Assembly: GCA_963714455.1 (NCBI GenBank)
Contig: CAVQON010000017.1
Location: 258,374 to 322,373 of the forward strand
From: CAVQGZ01 sp963714455
GTDB lineage: Bacteria; Actinomycetota; Actinomycetes; Jiangellales; Jiangellaceae
Direction of reading: 5' to 3'
Length of the DNA stretch: 64,000 bases
Made by a program: the position numbers and the translations under genes. The notes beneath the pieces were generated by a model. The model did not search any database. It saw only the letters and a program-made list of their open reading frames with translations, and was not told the DNA's origin. This document shows, one piece after another, positions 47,471-54,834 of this stretch. The stretch's first letter is position 1. The number at the start of each line of letters is the position of its first letter.

Positions 47471-48964
47471 ATGATGGCCGACTTTGCGCTTTGGAATCCC
47501 GGAGACCGTCCGAGGGTTTGGATCAACTGGGACACGTTCACGGCCCAAGGCATTCCGAACTCCTGGAGGCAGCCGTTCCAGGAGGCGGTGATCAATGCCT
47601 ACACTCGCTGGCAGATGTCGGCAGGTGTGGACTGCCGCTACCAGTTCTTCGGGTACACCACTCGGACCGAACCGGCCGATGGCGAAGTGCTCGTCACCAT
47701 GAATGAGCGCCACTTCGACAGCACTCGAATCGCCTCGACATTTGGAAATTGGCGTAAGGCCAGCCTGGTCGTACACCGGAAGAACGGCTCGTCGCTGACC
47801 GACTGGAACTTCGTGCCCTGGAACGCTGACCCCGGCGAGATCGACTTGCAGGGCGTGCTCACCCATGAGTTCGGGCACTGCTATTGGCTCGACCACACCT
47901 CGTCGGCCACCGAGACGATGAATGGCGGCTACGAGTACCACCGGCAGAGGTTCGGCCCGTGGTCGGGCGACGTGGCTCGGGTGAAGGCAGTCTTCCGAGA
48001 TTTCGACCGGAACCGGTTGCGCGAGTTCGCCTCCACCGACGCGGGAGCCACATGGGTTTCGATCCCAACGCAGATCACCGACTACAACCATTACCAGGCG
48101 CGCACCTGCCTGGCGCCCGGCGTGACGGCGATCGGCACGAGCGGGCTGTATGACCTGGCCTGGTCACACCCCAACCGCATCCCCACCTGGCTCCGTAACG
48201 ACGGGTCGAGCTTCCTGTTCGCCAACTGGCGCTACTACGGGGGCGAGCGCGCGGTCCACGGGCACAGTCTGGCGAGCTCCTCCGACGGCACGCAGCTCTG
48301 GTGCTGGGTGGATGGCGACGACAACGGCACCATCAAGATCGTGCGCAGCACCGACGCGGGCGGCAACTGGTCGTGGGCCGGCGCCCCGGCCGGAGCCAAC
48401 ACCTACGGCCAGCCAGGGCTCGCGGTGACCGCTGTGGGTGGGGTGCGCACTTGGGTGCTCGTGTGGGCGCACTTCGACCGGGCTGACCACGCCGGGTCCG
48501 GCCACCTGCACGCGAGCATCTCCACCAACGATGGGTGGTCGTGGTCTACACCGACGGTGCTGGACGACTTCTACAAGTCTCTCTCCGGGGTAGCGGTCGC
48601 CGCGGCGCCCAACAACCGGGTGATGGTGGGGTTCGCCTGGGCTCCGCATTCGGCGTACGGGATGAATGCCCTCAGGACGCTGCACTGCACTGTCTCCGGA
48701 GGAGAGTTGTCGGGAAGCAGGGTCGGGTACACCAGCGAGGCGAGTCGCGCGCAGCCCTCGTTGTCCTACGACTCGGGCTCGGGACAGTTCGTGCTGGCCT
48801 TCCGGGAGCAGAACTTCTTGACGTCGTTGCGTGTGACCCGCAAGGACTGGAACGCGTCGACCTGGCCGGCGGCGGCTCAATTGGCAGGTACAACCACGAG
48901 CACCGCGCCCGCACTGGCGGCCGCACCCTCGGGCCGCCACGTCCTGTGGTACGGAGGAGAATGA
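47471..48964 (+). CDS. Metzincin-type metalloprotease fused to Asp-box repeats
   Basis: This 497-aa protein has an N-terminal zinc protease domain with HEFGHCYWLDH (His132, Glu133, His136, His142). This is the metzincin HExxHxxxxxH pattern, but the usual Gly of HxxGxxH is Trp. A Met-turn candidate ETMNGG (Met150) follows. The C-terminal 310 residues contain Asp-box motifs STDAGATW (188), STDAGGNW (293) and STNDGWSW (351), which mark a sialidase/BNR-like beta-propeller. There is no Sec signal, which is unusual for such a protease. ATG 47471 follows a GAGGAGG site. The partner gene starts 1 bp after the stop, so the two are coupled. The target is unknown. Confidence 0.85.
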   Translation: MMADFALWNPGDRPRVWINWDTFTAQGIPNSWRQPFQEAVINAYTRWQMSAGVDCRYQFFGYTTRTEPADGEVLVTMNERHFDSTRIASTFGNWRKASLVVHRKNGSSLTDWNFVPWNADPGEIDLQGVLTHEFGHCYWLDHTSSATETMNGGYEYHRQRFGPWSGDVARVKAVFRDFDRNRLREFASTDAGATWVSIPTQITDYNHYQARTCLAPGVTAIGTSGLYDLAWSHPNRIPTWLRNDGSSFLFANWRYYGGERAVHGHSLASSSDGTQLWCWVDGDDNGTIKIVRSTDAGGNWSWAGAPAGANTYGQPGLAVTAVGGVRTWVLVWAHFDRADHAGSGHLHASISTNDGWSWSTPTVLDDFYKSLSGVAVAAAPNNRVMVGFAWAPHSAYGMNALRTLHCTVSGGELSGSRVGYTSEASRAQPSLSYDSGSGQFVLAFREQNFLTSLRVTRKDWNASTWPAAAQLAGTTTSTAPALAAAPSGRHVLWYGGE

Positions 48965-48965
48965 A

Positions 48966-49595
48966 ATGACGACGTACGGACCCACTTCTTTGACGCTGGC
49001 CGAGCGGCTGGCAGCAACCGACCTGGTTGCCAGGATCGCCGACGTCGAGCTGATCCGAACCGAGGACGACCCGGCCAGCGAGCACGGCCGAGAGCTCGGG
49101 GCGTTCCGGCTCAATATCGCCGAGGTGATCGACGGCGAACCGCGGGAGACGGTGGACATCACCGTCGCGAGACGCCGGGACGATGACTGGCCGCTGCCCG
49201 AGAAGGGCGAGTTCCTCGCGCTGGTGCGACTGGACGAGAGCGGCCGGTCCGGTCAACTCGTGCACGAGAGCGCGTTCCCGGTCAGCCGCGACAGCGTCCA
49301 GGTGGACGTCACGCGCGGTCTGGGCGGCGAACGAGTCCGTCCCGAGCGCGTGAGCCTCACAGCACTCCGCGACCTGCTCGGCGAGCGCGCGGACCTGCTC
49401 CGGCAACGGGACTCCCAGATGGACGAGCGGGAGCGGTCCGCCTTCACGCCGGAGCACCAGGTGCCCAATGAAATGCCGGACACGCATGGACTGCGCGACT
49501 GGCTGGACGTCAGCCACGGCGAGGGCGGTCGCTCCGACGAGCCGCTGCGGGCTCCGCGGTCGCAGCGGCCGCCTGACCCGAAGGTCGATGAGTAA
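48966..49595 (+). CDS. Hypothetical protein coupled to the metzincin gene
   Basis: This 209-aa protein is encoded 1 bp after the metzincin stop (gaATGAaATG arrangement), so it is translationally coupled. The first 110 residues alternate beta strands and turns: LVARIADVELIRTED, AFRLNIAEVIDGEPRETVDI and GEFLALVRLDES. This is the rhythm of a small beta-barrel. The C-terminal 80 residues are charged, helical and then disordered (ERERSAFTPEHQ). There is no signal peptide and no cysteine. No family was recognised. A role as inhibitor, chaperone or substrate adaptor of the protease is suggested only by the coupling. Confidence 0.7.
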   Translation: MTTYGPTSLTLAERLAATDLVARIADVELIRTEDDPASEHGRELGAFRLNIAEVIDGEPRETVDITVARRRDDDWPLPEKGEFLALVRLDESGRSGQLVHESAFPVSRDSVQVDVTRGLGGERVRPERVSLTALRDLLGERADLLRQRDSQMDERERSAFTPEHQVPNEMPDTHGLRDWLDVSHGEGGRSDEPLRAPRSQRPPDPKVDE

Positions 49596-49761
49596 CTCGA
49601 CGCATCCCTGAGTTGGTCGTGACGGCGTTCGCACCGGGTAGCCGTCGGTGCCAAACTCGAGCACGTACAGGTCCAAAGGTCACTGCCAACTCATTGCTCA
49701 CCGGAACGGTCTCCACGAGAAATCGCCGCATGGTGGACCCGGACCTCGCATCGACATGTGA

Positions 49762-50583
49762 GGGCTCTGCTGCATTGGTCGATCGCAGGGCGTGTGGGCT
49801 CGCGGGGACATGGGGGTCGCGGTCAGATCAGTGCCTGGAGATCGTCGAAGGCGGTGGCCAACCGCAGCGAAGGTGTCGCCTCGGTTGCGAGTTCGTAGTG
49901 GCCGCGGCGCGGGTTCTGCACCAAGGCGTGACCGCGGATCAGCACGCTCGGCGTCCGGTCGCTCGCAGACCGCGCATCGGTCGTAGCCGGGCCTTGAGCC
50001 GCCCGTGATCGCATTCCACCCGGTTGGTGGCGCACTGCTCGGTGGTGTGCAGCGCCGCTGGAAGCAGGTCGTCGATCACGTGCGCCAGGGGTGCGGCTCG
50101 GTCGGTGACCACCTCGGCCGGCTCAGGCTGGTGTGCCACTGATGCGGTGAAGAACGTGCGGGCCGCGGTGATGTCGCGGTGCTTCGACACGTAGACGTCG
50201 ATGACCTGGCCGTGCTGGTCCACCGCCCGATACACGTAGCGCCACGCCCCGGCGACCTTGACGTAGGTCTCGTCGACGAACCAGCGATCACCGGCGACGT
50301 GCCAGCTCGGTCGGGCTGCCTCGATCAGCTCCGGGGTGAAGCGCTGAACCCATCGATACAGGGTCACGTGATCGACGTCGATGCCGCGCTGTGCCAGCAG
50401 CTCCTCGAGGTCCCGGTAGGACCGTCCGTAGCGCAGGTACCAGCGCACCGCCAGCACGATCACCTCCGGTGGGAAGCGGAAGCCAGTGAACGAGGACGGC
50501 CGAGCGGACGGGCCAAGACGGGCTGGACGCTTCACCGCGCCGTACGCACCGCCCTGACACGATGAGTCAACGCAGAAGTGCCC
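49762..50583 (-). mobile_element. IS6-family insertion sequence, about 0.82 kb
   Basis: The ends form imperfect terminal inverted repeats. Left is gggctctgctgcattg (49762 on), and the right end, read inward from 50583, is gggcacttctgcgttg. Roughly 17 of 24 bases match, and both carry the CTxCTGCxTTG core seen in IS6 elements. Size and single transposase fit the family. No 8-bp target duplication was found, so the copy is old or its flanks were rearranged. Its right end cuts a lipoprotein gene. Confidence 0.75.
49823..50535 (-). pseudogene. IS6-family DDE transposase with a frameshift
   Basis: From GTG 50535 the frame encodes the N-terminal HTH (FPPEVIVLAVRWYLRYGRSY) and the DDE catalytic core: WFVDETYVKV (first Asp), EVVTDRAA (second Asp) and NRVECDHGRLKARLRP (Glu with following His and Lys). 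At about 49963 one base is missing. The reading stops soon after GLR, and the true C-terminus continues in the next frame (SDRTPSVLIRGHALVQNPRR to the stop at 49823). One lost base inactivates the enzyme unless translation slips. Confidence 0.85.
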
Positions 50584-50927
50584 GCCAGCGCGACCGCGCC
50601 CGGGTTGAACTGGGCGCTGCCGTCGTCGCTGCCCTGGGTGACTCGACAATGTCGGGTCTGTCGGTGCTGACCTTCGTGTTCGCTGGATCGCGCTGGTTGA
50701 ACACGATGGTCGCGCCCACCGACGCGGTGGCCTCGGCCTGGCCCGGCTCGACGATGACCGGTGCCGGGAGCCCCGGCCGTGCCGGATGGTGCTCCCGTGG
50801 ACGCCGCCGGGCTGCCCGCCGGCTACGCGGGCTCGTCGGACGAGCAGCCAGGCAGCGCAGCCAGATCCAGCACCGCGACCGCTGCGAAGGCTGCAGTGCC
50901 GCGGGACGAGGTTCCGCGGATGTCCAT
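50584..50927 (-). pseudogene. Lipoprotein gene cut by the IS6 element
   Basis: ATG 50927 has AGGAG upstream and starts MDIRGTSSRGTAAFAAVAVL followed by a lipobox (LAALPGC-SSDEPA), then a stop. The protein-like reading resumes in a second frame (IVEPGQAEATASVGATIVFN, then DPANTKVSTDRPDIVE). It shifts once more (VTQGSDDGSAQFNPGAVALA) and ends exactly at the IS6 terminal repeat. It is the decayed gene of a small surface lipoprotein with a cupredoxin- or Ig-like beta fold. The 3' end is lost. Confidence 0.65.
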
Positions 50928-51436
50928 GGTGGTCTCCTACCCGGCTCCGAGGCGCCCGTCCGGGGCCAGCGCCTCTATCATCCGCCCGTCCACAGCGGCA
51001 CGCGTCACCGGGCCGGGTGAACCTGGGTCCGGGATCCTCGCGCACGACCTGCAGCTACCGGACGGCAGTCACGCGGTTGCTGACGGATAGTTGCAGGGCG
51101 AGCCCCGCGGATGGGCATGCCGAAGCAGGCGAGGGTGGACCGGGGACGAGTTGGGGCTTCGCACCTCCCGATGTGTTGACCCCGACATTGAGGCGTGCAC
51201 GTTCCGGCGCGTCCCTCGACCACGTCGAGGTTGTCGCCGTCGCGGATCTGGACGTCACCGTCGCCGACTGGCTGTTCGAGGCGGCGGTCGGGTGAGCAGC
51301 CCTCGTCACGATCGGTGAGGACGCCCGTCGTAGCGGAGGCTGAGACGCCAGACAGCGACGCCGGGGCCGTCTTTCGGCCCTGGTGCGCTCCGGCGTCCGC
51401 TGGTGCCATAGATAGGGACAGCAGGGAGGTGTCGTC
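50928..51436. other. Gap between lipoprotein remnant and HAAS protein gene
   Basis: No convincing gene was found. Frames on both strands near 51180-51295 have protein-like stretches (VEVVAVADLDVTVADWLFEA on the plus strand), but no start signal or family. A PadR regulator gene, which normally precedes HAAS proteins, was looked for and not seen. Confidence 0.45.
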
Positions 51437-52438
51437 ATGACTGTGCTGCACCACCCGCCGCGATCCGGTTCGGCGTCGCCGTCGCTCACCGAGCGCTACC
51501 TGGAGGTTGTCGCTCACGATGTGCCCAGGCAGCGCCGGGACGAGGTGACCGCTCGGGTACGGGCGACGATCGAGTCGGACGTCGGCAGGCGGGTGACCGA
51601 AGGCGTGCCCCCAGCGGACGCGGAGTGGCAGAGCCTCGCCAAGCTGGGCGACCCGAAGCGGGTCGCCGACGCCGAGGCCGGACCTCGATGGTTGATAGGT
51701 CCTCGCCTCTACCCCGACTACGTGCGGGTGCTGCGCACCGTCGCGGTGATCGTGCTGCCGCTGGTCGCGGCCCTGGTGGCGCTGGGCAGCGGCCTGGCCG
51801 GCGAGAACCCACTCGAGGTGCTGGCCTCAGCACTGAGCGCCGTGGTCGGCGCGGCCGTCCAGGTGGCGTTCTGGATCACGATCGTGTTCGCGGTCCTCGA
51901 TCGGCGGGGCGTAGTGCTGGGCGGCGCCGAGGACGTGTGGTCACCGGCAGACCTGCCCGCCGCCGCGCAGACCGGTGTCACGCTCGGCGAGACGATCACC
52001 GGCATCGCCATCCAGGTGCTGCTCATCGGTGTCGTGCTGTGGCCGTGGGAGTACTGGCCCAGCGCTGACGCTGACCCGGTCCCGGTGCTCAACCAGGATC
52101 TGTGGCCCGCGGTCACCGCGCTGCTCGTGGCGGTGCTCGTCGCGGGCATCGTGCTGGCGGGTGTCACCTACTGGGTCGGACACTGGACGGCGGGTCTGGC
52201 CGCGGTGAACACCGTGCTCGACGTCGTCTTCGCCGGTGTGGTCATCTGGCTGGTGGCGACAGGTCGCCTGGTCGACCCGGCGTTCGTGGATGCGCTGGGT
52301 GGCAGCCCGGTGCTGGACCCAGGTCAGGCCGAGCAGGCCGTGAACGCCTTCAGTGTGCTCATCGGCTCGGCCGTCGGGTTCGGCTGTGCGGTGGACCTGC
52401 TCGACGGCTGGCGCCAGGCGCTGCGCCCCCGCGGATAG
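51437..52438 (+). CDS. HAAS/permease-prefix domain membrane protein
   Basis: This 333-aa protein has an N-terminal cytoplasmic helical domain of about 85 residues (LTERYLEVVAHDVPRQRRDE, then WQSLAKLGDPKRVADA) of the HAAS/permease-prefix type. Six hydrophobic segments follow. Such proteins are usually paired with PadR regulators and sense envelope or lipid signals, but no PadR gene is adjacent here. ATG 51437 has a GGGAGG site 7 bases upstream. The next gene, a decayed lipoprotein deacetylase, follows after 22 bp. Confidence 0.75.
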   Translation: MTVLHHPPRSGSASPSLTERYLEVVAHDVPRQRRDEVTARVRATIESDVGRRVTEGVPPADAEWQSLAKLGDPKRVADAEAGPRWLIGPRLYPDYVRVLRTVAVIVLPLVAALVALGSGLAGENPLEVLASALSAVVGAAVQVAFWITIVFAVLDRRGVVLGGAEDVWSPADLPAAAQTGVTLGETITGIAIQVLLIGVVLWPWEYWPSADADPVPVLNQDLWPAVTALLVAVLVAGIVLAGVTYWVGHWTAGLAAVNTVLDVVFAGVVIWLVATGRLVDPAFVDALGGSPVLDPGQAEQAVNAFSVLIGSAVGFGCAVDLLDGWRQALRPRG

Positions 52439-52460
52439 TGCTCGTGCGCCTACGGTGACG

Positions 52461-53083
52461 ATGGACTCTGGCAGGGGTGCTCGATCCGCGCCAGGCTCAG
52501 GTGTGAGACGGCTTCTTGTCGGTGTGCTCCTCGCCGTGATGACGGTGTTGGGTGCGTGCGGGGGCGGCGACGTCACTGCTGTACCGACCGCGCTGCCCAG
52601 GCCCACGTCGTCACCGGAGTCGTTCGCCTCGTTGACACCGCCGAGGCCCCCGAGCCCGCCGACCACCCCGTCCCCGGCCGAGTCGGCACCGGCGCCACCG
52701 ACGCCCGCGACGACACCGGCGCCCCCGGCGCCGGACGAACCCTCGTCGGCACTGCCCGCACCCCTGCTGGGTACGGACTGGACCCGCATCCCCACCAACG
52801 AGAAGGTCGTGGCTTGACCTTCGACGCCGGGGGCGATCCGGCCGGGCTGCCATCCATCGTGGCCACGTTGCGGGAGACCGGGACGCCGGGCACGTTCTTC
52901 CTCACCGGTCGGGCTCCAAACTCGAACCGCGAGCCATCGACCACGAGGTCGGGTAACAGGTATGCCACCGCGCTGAGCCAGCGACCGCGGCAGGCCGCGC
53001 TGCTCGTCAGTGAGCACACCCTGTTTCCGGTGCTGATGCCACCCCTCCCACGGCCACCATCAACAACCCGTTCCCGTAGGTAG
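52461..53083 (+). pseudogene. Lipoprotein polysaccharide deacetylase (NodB), frameshifted and decayed
   Basis: The reading from ATG 52461 gives a signal with lipobox (LLAVMTVLGAC) and a Pro/Ser/Thr-rich linker. It then stops at EKVVA. One base later, in the next frame, comes the NodB start LTFDAGGDPAGLPSIVATLR, then TPGTFFLTGR. The natural joint would be VVALTFDAGG, so a single T is missing at about 52814. After GR the homology fades into short stretches such as DHEVG. The catalytic His pair is lost. It was once a surface cell-wall or polysaccharide deacetylase. Confidence 0.75.
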
Positions 53084-53152
53084 CCCTATCTGGGCGGTGG
53101 GACGCAGGTATTTAGCGCCTCAGAAGACCCGCCGCGAACGCCCTCAACTCGG
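53082..53152 (+). repeat. Imperfect direct repeat, right copy
   Basis: This is the partner of the repeat at 40301-40372; the shared core is 53101-53152. It lies between the dead NodB gene and the toxin gene. Read on the minus strand it ends an open stretch (AELRAFAAGLLRR-stop), and the left copy has a similar one (AEFMAFAGRPPRG-stop), so the repeat may be the tail of a lost gene family. Confidence 0.6.
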
Positions 53153-53179
53153 CATGGGCGGGTGTCGATCAGTCGAGGG

Positions 53180-53446
53180 TTACCGGTCGTAGACCTCGCG
53201 GCGGTGCCCGACCGTGACGACGACGATCAGCAGCACGTCGTCGGCGATGGTGTAGATGATCCGGTAGTCCCCGACTCGCACACGCCGTCCTTCGCGACCC
53301 TTGAGCTGGCGCGAAGCCGGGGGTCGAGGCTCGGAGGCCAGTAGCGCGATGGCGCCATGGATCCGCTCGCGCATCTGCGGGTCGATCTTCCGCAGCGCCC
53401 GCACGGCCGCCGGGCGTAGTTCGACCCGGTAGCGGGCTACTGCCAC
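53180..53446 (-). CDS. RelE/ParE-family toxin
   Basis: This 88-aa toxin of the RelE type would cleave ribosome-bound mRNA (or, if ParE-like, poison gyrase). The sequence shows VELRPAAVRALRKIDPQMRE, the basic SRQLKGREGRRVRVGDYRII with Arg residues for RNA binding, and a C-terminal VVTVGHRREVYDR whose terminal Tyr-Asp-Arg is typical of RelE. It overlaps the antitoxin gene by 10 bp, so the pair is co-translated. Confidence 0.9.
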   Translation of the reverse strand: MAVARYRVELRPAAVRALRKIDPQMRERIHGAIALLASEPRPPASRQLKGREGRRVRVGDYRIIYTIADDVLLIVVVTVGHRREVYDR

Positions 53447-53691
53447 CCGAGGTCGGCCTTGACCTGCTCCCAGGGAATGTTGGGTCCCTCCTCGGACATC
53501 GCCTCGTCGAATGCGGCGACGTCCTCGACCTCCTCCAGGGCGTCCATGAGCTCCTCGTAGCGGGCAGGGCTGATCATCACGGCGGCTGCGCGGCCGTACC
53601 GTTCGATGACGACGGCCTCGCGGCTGGCCTGCTCGACGGCTTCAGCCAGCTGCTCCCGCGCCGCGCTCACGCTCATGGTGACCATGTCCAT
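53437..53691 (-). CDS. Phd/YefM-family antitoxin
   Basis: This antitoxin of about 84 aa starts MDMVTMSVSAAREQLAEAVE. The Phd/YefM DNA-binding N-terminal domain contains VVIERYGRAAAVMISPARYE, and the acidic C-terminus wraps the toxin. The start could also be 53685 or 53676. It precedes and overlaps the toxin gene. An inverted repeat just upstream is the probable autoregulatory operator. Confidence 0.9.
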   Translation of the reverse strand: MDMVTMSVSAAREQLAEAVEQASREAVVIERYGRAAAVMISPARYEELMDALEEVEDVAAFDEAMSEEGPNIPWEQVKADLGWQ

Positions 53692-53719
53692 ATGGTACAA
53701 GCATGGGTGAGTCTTGTAC
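53688..53719 (-). promoter_or_regulatory. Toxin-antitoxin operator
   Basis: An inverted repeat gtacaag (53695-53701) and cttgtac (53713-53719) with an 11-base spacer lies directly upstream of the antitoxin start. It adjoins the palindrome ccatatgg (53688-53695). Phd/YefM antitoxins repress their operons at such paired sites. Confidence 0.55.
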
Positions 53720-54206
53720 ATGAGAGCCAGTTCGATCCCAGCGGCTTGAAGGCCCGCTCCTCGGCTGAGTGAGCGTCCCCACACATCCTGAGGAACTGCC
53801 ACGGTGACCCGCGTCGCTCGGTGAGGGACGCACCGACCAATGCCTGATCGAGCGCCGGCCTGTGGCCGCGGGCGGGGCGGTTCGTCCTTGCCGGGTGGAG
53901 CGCGGTGGCGGCGGAGCTCCGGGGGCGGGTAGGGGGCTGGGTCGAAGCGCAGAACGGCCGCAGCGCTGGAACGCGAGATCATGGACGCCGGCCTCGACGT
54001 GCACTCTCGCGCTGAAGCCGTCGCCCAGGCCGGCGACGCGCTCACCGGCTGACACCCCCGTGCGGAAGCCGACGGTGGGCCCGGCGCCACGCGACGTGAC
54101 CAGGTGGCCAGACGGCCGCCTCGCCGCCACCCTGGCGCCGCCAGGGCGGCTCGGTGGTGCTCGGTGTCCGACCTGACGGAGGCCCCCAGGACGGACATCG
54201 AGGGTC
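53720..54206. other. Gap with gene debris
   Basis: No intact gene is seen. A plus-strand piece at about 53950-54052 reads AALEREIMDAGLDVHSRAEA, then VAQAGDALTG-stop, like the tail of a helical protein. No start or family is evident. Confidence 0.4.
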
Positions 54207-54605
54207 TTACGACCACTCTTCGCGGGATCCAGTGGAGCGTTTCCTGATCCTGGTGAAGGCGTCCAGCGCTCGCCGGTCGGAGTCGGGGAGTGCATGCAGG
54301 TAGTTCTGGGTGGTGGCGATCTGTCGGTGGCCGAGTCGTTCCATGACCGCTGAGAGGTCGGCACCGCCGGCGAGCAGCCATGAGGCGTGGGTGTGGCGGA
54401 GGTCGTGCATGCGCACGGGGAACCCGAGCCCGGAAGTCTTGATGGCGGGTGTCCAGACTCGGTTGCGGAAGGTGTCCTTGGTGACCGGGTGGTCACCACG
54501 CTGGTCGACGGAGGGGAACAGGTAGTCGTTGCGGCCCAGTCCCTGCTCCTGGACGCGGCCGGCGAGCACGGTGAGCAGGTCGTCGGTGACGCTGATGGTG
54601 CGTGG
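54207..54605 (-). pseudogene. C-terminal remnant of a tyrosine recombinase/integrase
   Basis: About 130 residues of the catalytic domain of a phage-type integrase remain. RTISVTDDLLTVLAGRV starts it. HDLRHTHASWLLAGG carries the His and second Arg. LGHRQIATTQNYLHALP carries the next His and the nucleophilic Tyr, and a basic tail follows. The N-terminal arm-binding and core-binding domains and the first catalytic Arg are missing. Upstream, sequence of different origin follows directly. It probably drove integration of part of the accessory block and is now inactive. Confidence 0.8.
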
Positions 54606-54689
54606 CTGAACCAGCGGAAGTCGCCGTACCGGCCGATGTCGGCATGGTCGAGGCGGGCCGCGCCGTCCACGATGAAGACCTGAGTCGCG

Positions 54690-54824
54690 CTGGAGAGGCT
54701 CGCCGCCCTGCCGCGAGACCTGTCCGAGGAGAACGGTGAGCTCACGGCCAGCCTGAAGGTCAAGCGCAAGTCGGTCGAGACCAACGTCGCCGACCAGATC
54801 GCAGCCGTGTACGCCGGCGACTGA
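54690..54824 (+). pseudogene. C-terminal tail of a long-chain acyl-CoA synthetase (FadD-like)
   Basis: The last 44 codons of an AMP-binding enzyme are seen in one frame: LERLAALPRDLSEENGELTA, then SLKVKRKSVETNVADQIAAVY before the stop. LP-(D/E)-(F/L)...GELT-S/T-LK-K-R is the conserved end of FadD proteins, including the catalytic Lys region. The rest of the gene is absent. It abuts the integrase tail, which marks a recombination joint at about 54.6-54.7 kb. Confidence 0.65.
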
Positions 54825-54834
54825 GCGGCCGTGC

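Noticed and set aside
50562..51020. A plus-strand gene over the lipoprotein remnant
   Set aside because: The minus strand shows a start, ribosome-binding site, lipobox and natural protein segments. The plus frame is shadow.
53642..54784. A 380-codon minus-strand gene across the integrase tail
   Set aside because: It passes through the antitoxin start, the gap and the integrase in another frame, without homology. The integrase frame carries the catalytic residues.
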